Shown piece by piece: positions 22,800 through 26,423 of a stretch of DNA of 26,423 bases. Origin of the DNA: an uncultured Peptococcaceae bacterium (GTDB taxonomy: Bacteria > Bacillota > Peptococcia > Peptococcales > Peptococcaceae); assembly GCA_934229395.1 (NCBI GenBank), contig CAKQDL010000027.1, positions 1 through 26,423 of the forward strand. Reading direction: 5' to 3'. Under the pieces are notes generated by a model. That model searched no databases. It was not told where the DNA came from and saw only the letters and a program-made list of their open reading frames with translations. Positions within the stretch are counted from its first letter, which is position 1, and the number at the start of each line of letters is the position of its first letter. The translations under genes were made by a program, and so were the position numbers.

Positions 22800-23675
22800 A
22801 TGGAAAAAACACGTTACGATTTAAATAAGGAACTCGCACAAATGCTCAAGGGTGGCGTTATTATGGACGTGACCAATCCTGAACAAGCACGCATTGCCGA
22901 GGCTGCCGGCGCCTGCGCTGTAATGGCTCTCGAACGCATCCCGGCTGATATCCGCGCAGCTGGCGGCGTGAGCCGTATGAGCGACCCAAAGATGATCAAG
23001 GGCATCCAAGAAGCTGTTTCCATCCCTGTGATGGCCAAGTGCCGCATTGGTCATTTTGCCGAAGCGCAAATCCTCGAAGCCATCGAGATTGACTACATCG
23101 ACGAAAGCGAAGTGCTCTCGCCTGCCGACGACAAGTACCACATCAACAAGCGCGACTTTAAGGTGCCTTTTGTGTGTGGCGCGCGCAACCTCGGCGAAGC
23201 CCTCCGCCGCATTAGCGAAGGCGCTTCTATGATTCGCACCAAGGGCGAGCCTGGCACGGGTGATGTGGTGCAAGCGGTGCGCCATATGCGCATGATGCAA
23301 TCTGAAATGAAGCGTGTGCAAAATATGCGCGCCGATGAGCTTTTTGAAGCGGCCAAGGAGCTTCAAGTGCCTTACGACCTTCTTCTCTACGTGCACGAAA
23401 ACGGCAAGCTCCCAGTGGTCAACTTTGCTGCTGGCGGTGTGGCTACCCCTGCCGATGCAGCCCTTATGATGCAGCTCGGCGCTGAGGGTGTGTTTGTTGG
23501 CTCCGGCATCTTTAAGAGCGGCAACCCGGAAAAGCGCGCCCAAGCCATTGTGAAGGCTGTGACCAACTACACCGATGCCAAGCTCATTGCCGAGCTCAGC
23601 GAGGACCTCGGCGAAGCCATGGTCGGCATCAACGAAAGCGAAATTGAAATCATCATGGAAGCGAGAGGTCAATAA
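22800..23675 (+). CDS. pdxS: Pyridoxal 5'-phosphate synthase lyase subunit PdxS
   Basis: This 291-residue (beta/alpha)8 enzyme makes pyridoxal 5'-phosphate from ribose 5-phosphate, glyceraldehyde 3-phosphate and ammonia supplied by PdxT. D23 (GGVIMDVTN), K80 (VMAKCRIGH) and K148 (IRTKGEPGTGD) are the catalytic residues that carry and pass on the sugar intermediates. The phosphate-binding GSGIF loop is present. Length is normal; twelve copies are expected to form the complex with PdxT. AAAGGAG lies upstream of the ATG. It is the first gene of a two-gene operon with pdxT. No PdxR-type regulator is adjacent. Confidence 0.97.
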   Translation: MEKTRYDLNKELAQMLKGGVIMDVTNPEQARIAEAAGACAVMALERIPADIRAAGGVSRMSDPKMIKGIQEAVSIPVMAKCRIGHFAEAQILEAIEIDYIDESEVLSPADDKYHINKRDFKVPFVCGARNLGEALRRISEGASMIRTKGEPGTGDVVQAVRHMRMMQSEMKRVQNMRADELFEAAKELQVPYDLLLYVHENGKLPVVNFAAGGVATPADAALMMQLGAEGVFVGSGIFKSGNPEKRAQAIVKAVTNYTDAKLIAELSEDLGEAMVGINESEIEIIMEARGQ

Positions 23676-23676
23676 G

Positions 23677-24234
23677 ATGAACATTGGCATTTTGGCGCTC
23701 CAAGGCGCCTTTGTTGAGCACGAACGCGCCCTGCGCGCCTTGGGTGCCACCACCTTTGAAATTCGCCAAAAGCGCGACCTCGTGCAAAAAATGGACGGTC
23801 TCATCCTCCCTGGCGGCGAAAGCACCGTGATGCGCAAGCTCTTGCACGAGCAGGATATGTTTAGTGTCCTCCACGACGCCATATCAAGCGGCCTTCCAGT
23901 CTTTGGTACCTGCGCCGGCCTTCTCCTCTTGGCCGAGCACATCGAAGGCGGCACCCCCTGCTTTGGCACCATGCACCTTCGCGCCATGCGCAACGCCTAC
24001 GGCCGCCAGCTCGGGAGCTTTCATACGAAGGCCGATTTTGCCTCTCTAGGCGATGTACCCATGACCTTCATACGCGCCCCTTATATTGCCGCAGTAAGCG
24101 AAGGCGTCCAAATCCTAGCCACCACCGGCGGCCACATTGTGGCAGCAAGAGAAGGCAACCAGCTCGTCAGCGCCTTTCACCCAGAGCTGGATAACGACCC
24201 CACCATCCACCAGTACTTTCTTGATATGATCTAG
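23677..24234 (+). CDS. pdxT: Pyridoxal 5'-phosphate synthase glutaminase subunit PdxT
   Basis: This 185-residue class I glutamine amidotransferase hydrolyses glutamine and channels ammonia to PdxS. The triad is C79 (FGTCAG), H168 and E170 (FHPEL). The oxyanion motif LPGGEST (residues 44-50) is intact. The start codon ATG at 23677 lies one base after the pdxS stop, with GAGAGG 8 bases upstream; the frame is open further up but overlaps pdxS. The tight spacing suggests coupled translation in the stoichiometric complex. The protein is slightly shorter than the usual 190-200 residues but complete. Confidence 0.96.
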   Translation: MNIGILALQGAFVEHERALRALGATTFEIRQKRDLVQKMDGLILPGGESTVMRKLLHEQDMFSVLHDAISSGLPVFGTCAGLLLLAEHIEGGTPCFGTMHLRAMRNAYGRQLGSFHTKADFASLGDVPMTFIRAPYIAAVSEGVQILATTGGHIVAAREGNQLVSAFHPELDNDPTIHQYFLDMI

Positions 24235-24240
24235 ATAGAA

Positions 24241-24367
24241 GGGGCAGTCGAAAAATAGACATACAGCCTTCTCCCCATTGAATCCATCTACTCTGCCTTC
24301 CCCTCCGGGGAAGGTAGCTGCGATGAAGCGATAGCGGAATTGCAGACGGATGAGGCGGGAGAAGGCT
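24241..24367. repeat. Composite intergenic repeat R2
   Basis: The element begins with GGGGCAGTCGAAAAATAGACA, 2 mismatches in 21 from 26351-26371. An outer inverted repeat AGCCTTCTCCC (24265-24275) / GGGAGAAGGCT (24357-24367) encloses a hairpin CCTTCCCC/GGGGAAGG (24296-24314) and the motif ACGGATGAGG shared with R1. Nothing in it looks coding. Confidence 0.65.
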
Positions 24368-24458
24368 TATTCATTTGCATTTACGTATTTTTCAAAATTG
24401 CTGTTTCCCTCTCGTCCCCTATTGTGCTTACTCTTCAGCTATGATGCGCGAGCAAGCC

Positions 24459-24489
24459 AAAAACCTCTGCCCTCTTGGGGCGTTTTTTT
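24459..24489 (+). terminator. Probable terminator upstream of the reductase gene
   Basis: An A run, then a short GCCC (24469-24472) / GGGC (24478-24481) stem with a 5-base loop, is followed by seven T. It would stop transcription from the pdxST side. Confidence 0.5.
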
Positions 24490-24497
24490 GTTATAAT
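24490..24497 (+). promoter_or_regulatory. Putative extended -10 promoter of the reductase gene
   Basis: A TATAAT (24492-24497) stands 37 bases before the start codon directly after the upstream T run. No good -35 box is present at the right distance. Confidence 0.45.
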
Positions 24498-24533
24498 GAA
24501 TGTACACTTCACCATTGAAAGAGAGGAAAATTC

Positions 24534-25160
24534 ATGAGCAAAGTATTACTTCTAAACGGTAGCCCTCACAAGGAAGGCTGCACCTTTACTGCCCTAACAG
24601 AAATCGCCCAAACCTTAGAAAAGAATGGCGTTGAAGCAGAAATCATCCATCTTGGCGTAAAACCAGTGCCTGGCTGCATGGCTTGCGGCGCTTGCAACAA
24701 AACCGGCAAGTGCGTGCAAGACGACATTGTCAACATTGTCGCTGCAAAGCTTGATGACGCTGATGGCATTATCCTCGGTTCCCCTGTTTACTACGCTGGC
24801 CCTAGCGGACAAATGAGCTCCTTCGCCGATCGCCTCTGGCGCTCCTCCTCCAAGAAAATGGACGGCAAGCTCGGCGCCTGTGTAGCAAGCTGCCGCCGCG
24901 GCGGTGCAAGCGCCACCTTCGACCGCCTCAACAAATACTTCACCATCTCCAATATGCACATCGTTGGTAGCCAATACTGGAACCAAGTCCACGGCAACAC
25001 CCCAAAAGAAGTGAAGCAAGACCTCGAAGGCCTCCAAACTATGCGCACCCTAGGTGAAAACATGGCATGGCTCCTCAAATGTATCGAAGCCGGCAAAGCA
25101 GCAGGCGTAGCAGCACCAAAACGCGAAGAAGCCATCAAAACCAACTACATCAACCTCTAA
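24534..25160 (+). CDS. Flavodoxin family NAD(P)H-dependent FMN reductase/iron-sulfur flavoprotein-like
   Basis: This 208-residue flavodoxin-fold protein has the FMN phosphate loop GSPHKEGCT at residues 9-17. Cysteines at 48, 51, 54 and 60 (CMACGACNKTGKC) are as in iron-sulfur flavoproteins, where they can bind a 4Fe-4S cluster. GSPVYYAGPSG is the second FMN-binding loop. It likely carries electrons in redox or oxidative-stress metabolism of an anaerobe; the partner is unknown. GAGAGG lies 7 bases before the ATG. It is a single gene, ended by the terminator at 25167-25190. Confidence 0.9.
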   Translation: MSKVLLLNGSPHKEGCTFTALTEIAQTLEKNGVEAEIIHLGVKPVPGCMACGACNKTGKCVQDDIVNIVAAKLDDADGIILGSPVYYAGPSGQMSSFADRLWRSSSKKMDGKLGACVASCRRGGASATFDRLNKYFTISNMHIVGSQYWNQVHGNTPKEVKQDLEGLQTMRTLGENMAWLLKCIEAGKAAGVAAPKREEAIKTNYINL

Positions 25161-25166
25161 AACAAA

Positions 25167-25190
25167 AGCAGCTCTCACCAGAGGGCTGCT
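25167..25190 (+). terminator. Terminator hairpin, left copy of a duplicated sequence
   Basis: AGCAGCTCTC (25167-25176) pairs with GAGGGCTGCT (25181-25190) with one G-U pair. It lies 6 bases after the reductase gene and lacks the T run, which is found only after the identical copy at 25326-25349. Confidence 0.7.
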
Positions 25191-25325
25191 CAGACTGTCG
25201 ATAAAGGTATATTTTCACCAAAGGCGTGTATGCATTTGTGAAGCCTTCCCCCCAGGTGGGGAAGGCTCATGTTATTCACCAAATCTTTCTATTCACATAC
25301 ACGTTTTAGGTTTTTCTACAGTCTG
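25191..25325. mobile_element. 135-bp miniature element with CAGACTGT/ACAGTCTG ends
   Basis: The element starts with CAGACTGT (25191-25198) and ends with its exact inverse ACAGTCTG (25318-25325). The 24 bases on its left (25167-25190) are repeated exactly on its right (25326-25349). It encodes nothing. Inside is a hairpin GCCTTCCCC/GGGGAAGGC (25243-25266), and bases 25244-25320 match 220-296 at 71 of 77. This resembles a MITE-like insertion into the T-rich end of the reductase terminator, duplicating the hairpin. Because the hairpin is itself palindromic, the terminal inverted repeat reaches further out (about 18 bp), and recombination between repeats is an alternative to transposition. Confidence 0.6.
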
Positions 25326-25353
25326 AGCAGCTCTCACCAGAGGGCTGCTTTTT
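25326..25353 (+). terminator. Terminator hairpin with T run, right copy
   Basis: The same 10-bp stem as at 25167-25190, here followed by TTTTT. It is likely the original functional terminator of the reductase gene. Confidence 0.75.
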
Positions 25354-25612
25354 CCCTTATTGACACCTCTTTGCCCTCATTTTTGGCAGCAAAATAGGGG
25401 CAAAAAGTTCCATTTCAGAAAAAGTGAGAAGGCGCCTCCTGAGGGCTCCTGTAGAGCGCAGCGTAACAGGTGACTGAGGGACCCACGGAAGGCAGCTAAT
25501 AACACGTGCGTGCAAGATTATAAAACCGCACCCCCTCAGCCATCCTGCGAGCATCACCTTCACGCTGTTGAGTGAAATCTTTCGCCATCCCGCCCACTAG
25601 CCACTACAAAAA
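25354..25612. other. Intergenic stretch with a further repeat-like segment, no supported gene
   Basis: Bases about 25430-25482 contain GGCGCCTCCTGAGGGCTCC then GGTGACTGAGGG. Inverted, this resembles the CCCTCAGTCA...GGGAGCC intergenic repeats common in Bacillota. The open frame on the minus strand here has no ribosome binding site and no recognisable protein. Confidence 0.4.
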
Positions 25613-26263
25613 TTAACGCACAAGCCACGCTTTTAGCTTGCTTCCGGCGAGGGTGGTGAGACTTAGCAGGCTTAGGCTGGTGGCCAGGTTTATGCCTAGG
25701 CTTTGGGTGGCAAAGCTTGGGGCGGCTTTTTGTTGTAGGGTCATAAAGGACAGGGTATCGCCTGCAAATAGACACACAACGCCGGCCAGGGCCAAGGCGA
25801 GGCCTACGTAGCGCAGGGCTGGGGCGTAAGGCTCTAGGCGGAGCTTTTTTAGGAGCGTTTTGCCCACGGCGCTCCAGTGCAGGCCTAAGTGGAGGCCCAT
25901 AACGAGAAAGCCCCAATAGGCGCAAATTTGGTGGGGTGTGGCGGCCTTCGTGCCACCAGAAAAGGGCAAAAAGGCCAAGGCGTACTTTGAAAGAAGCAGT
26001 GAGCTCACCGTAAGCCCCAAGGTGACAAACACAAGGAGGGCGCCAAAAAGAAGCATGGTGCGGCGCAAACGGTTGCCGCGGGCCTTTGGACGCGGTGCAA
26101 AAAAGCGCGCGTTAAGGCCAAGATGGCCCATAAAAAGCGCCAAGGTAGCCAGCCCCACCCATTCGTGAAGGGCCTTGCCAATCAGCGAATAGCTCATAGA
26201 AAGCACAAAGCCCAGGACAATGAGGGCATCAATCATAAGACGTTTGTTTTGTGTGATGGTCAT
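25613..26263 (-). CDS. DUF4405-like membrane protein (cytochrome b-type, possible heme binding)
   Basis: This 216-residue protein has about five membrane helices. Histidines H33 and H47 (LHEWVGLATLALFMGH) and H111, H125 and H129 (HQICAYWGFLVMGLHLGLHW) have the His-x13-His spacing typical of heme-binding helices in DUF4405/cytochrome b561-like proteins. It may pass electrons across the membrane, but no redox partner is beside it. The frame is open to 26347, but GGAGGAG just before ATG 26263 and the position of the promoter fix the start. The promoter carries an operator-like dyad. Confidence 0.75.
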   Translation of the reverse strand: MTITQNKRLMIDALIVLGFVLSMSYSLIGKALHEWVGLATLALFMGHLGLNARFFAPRPKARGNRLRRTMLLFGALLVFVTLGLTVSSLLLSKYALAFLPFSGGTKAATPHQICAYWGFLVMGLHLGLHWSAVGKTLLKKLRLEPYAPALRYVGLALALAGVVCLFAGDTLSFMTLQQKAAPSFATQSLGINLATSLSLLSLTTLAGSKLKAWLVR

Positions 26264-26287
26264 TCTATCTCCTCCATTTCTATGGCT

Positions 26288-26318
26288 AGTATACCACAAC
26301 AATGAACAACGTTCACTG
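26288..26318 (-). promoter_or_regulatory. Promoter with TetR-like dyad for the DUF4405 gene
   Basis: On the minus strand, TATACT (26288-26293) is the -10 box and GTGAAC (26311-26316) stands 17 bases before it. The dyad CAATGAAC-AAC-GTTCACTG (26300-26318, one mismatch) covers the -35 box. TGAAC-N3-GTTCA is a pattern seen in TetR-family operators. No TetR gene lies within the window. Confidence 0.5.
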
Positions 26319-26350
26319 GTAATGACTCTCTCTCTTATGGCACACAAAAA

Positions 26351-26371
26351 GGGGCTGTCGGAAAATAGACA
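26351..26371 (+). repeat. Left-end motif of repeat R4
   Basis: GGGGCTGTCGGAAAATAGAC and one further base match 24241-24261 with two mismatches, and resemble the TGTCGATAAA at the left end of the 135-bp element. It appears to be the shared end of this intergenic repeat family. Confidence 0.5.
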
Positions 26372-26380
26372 ACCTCAAAT

Positions 26381-26422
26381 AAATAAGGGAGAGAGATTCG
26401 CACGAATCTCTCTCCCTTATTT
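26381..26422 (+). terminator. Long perfect hairpin at the window edge
   Basis: Two perfect 20-base arms (26381-26400 and 26403-26422) are separated by CA. The sequence ends in TTTT at the window edge. It looks like a strong terminator or the palindromic core of repeat R4; the gene it serves is outside the window. Confidence 0.65.
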
Positions 26423-26423
26423 T

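Noticed and set aside
22821..23993. Long minus-strand frame (390 codons) opposite pdxS-pdxT
   Set aside because: It is the antisense shadow of two certain genes and has no recognisable domain or ribosome binding site.
25357..25563. Minus-strand ORF of 68 codons
   Set aside because: It lies in repeat-like intergenic sequence, lacks a ribosome binding site and has no protein-like pattern.

Overview
This looks like a chromosomal segment of a low-to-mid GC, probably anaerobic Bacillota (Firmicutes). The signs are a DXP-independent vitamin B6 pair (pdxS-pdxT), the phoH-pgpH-ybeY-era neighbourhood known from Bacillus, strong AGGAGG-type ribosome binding sites, and short intergenic repeats of the CCTTCCCC...GGGGAAGG kind. 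Negativicutes or Clostridia fit best, but the sequence does not settle the genus.

Layout. (1) 1-333 is an intergenic repeat cluster. (2) 334-825 is the C-terminal remnant of an amino-acid-type ABC substrate-binding protein. (3) About 826-9650 is visibly more AT-rich than the rest. On the minus strand it holds an AlbA_2/HATPase schlafen-like regulator, an operon of a zinc-ribbon protein, a stand-alone ABC ATPase and an unknown protein, then a large type I phosphodiesterase-like hydrolase and a DASS/SLC13-type anion transporter. A divergent LysR regulator follows. I read LysR-transporter-hydrolase as an uptake-and-cleavage module for an unidentified organic anion. (4) 9732-11618 holds an Fe-dependent alcohol dehydrogenase, the remnant of an FMN reductase upstream of it, and a small doubtful ORF. 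(5) 11620-19604 is a tightly packed minus-strand series: phoH, pgpH, a ybeY::era gene fusion, mgtE, a CPBP protease and rlmD. It has a clear promoter at 19652-19680 and no visible internal terminator, so it may be one operon for ribosome maturation, c-di-AMP turnover and Mg2+ homeostasis. (6) 19705-26263 holds a membrane protein, an AAA_14/DUF4143 ATPase preceded by three 40-bp repeats, a GNAT acetyltransferase, pdxS-pdxT, a flavodoxin-type reductase and a DUF4405 membrane cytochrome-like protein, with repeats in the gaps.

The most unusual structure is a family of back-to-back terminators (2150-2260, 9582-9671, 11391-11481, plus a half copy at 803-821). They share a GCTGTCG-T-rich core in the same orientation, and copies stand at both edges of the AT-rich block and inside it. 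Next are the exact 40-bp-spaced triplet upstream of the AAA_14 ATPase, a 135-bp inverted-repeat-ended element flanked by a 24-bp duplicated terminator downstream of the flavodoxin gene, and the ybeY::era fusion. Several starts were moved from the longest frame to a position with a good ribosome binding site, including GTG (4154) and TTG (19604, 19761).
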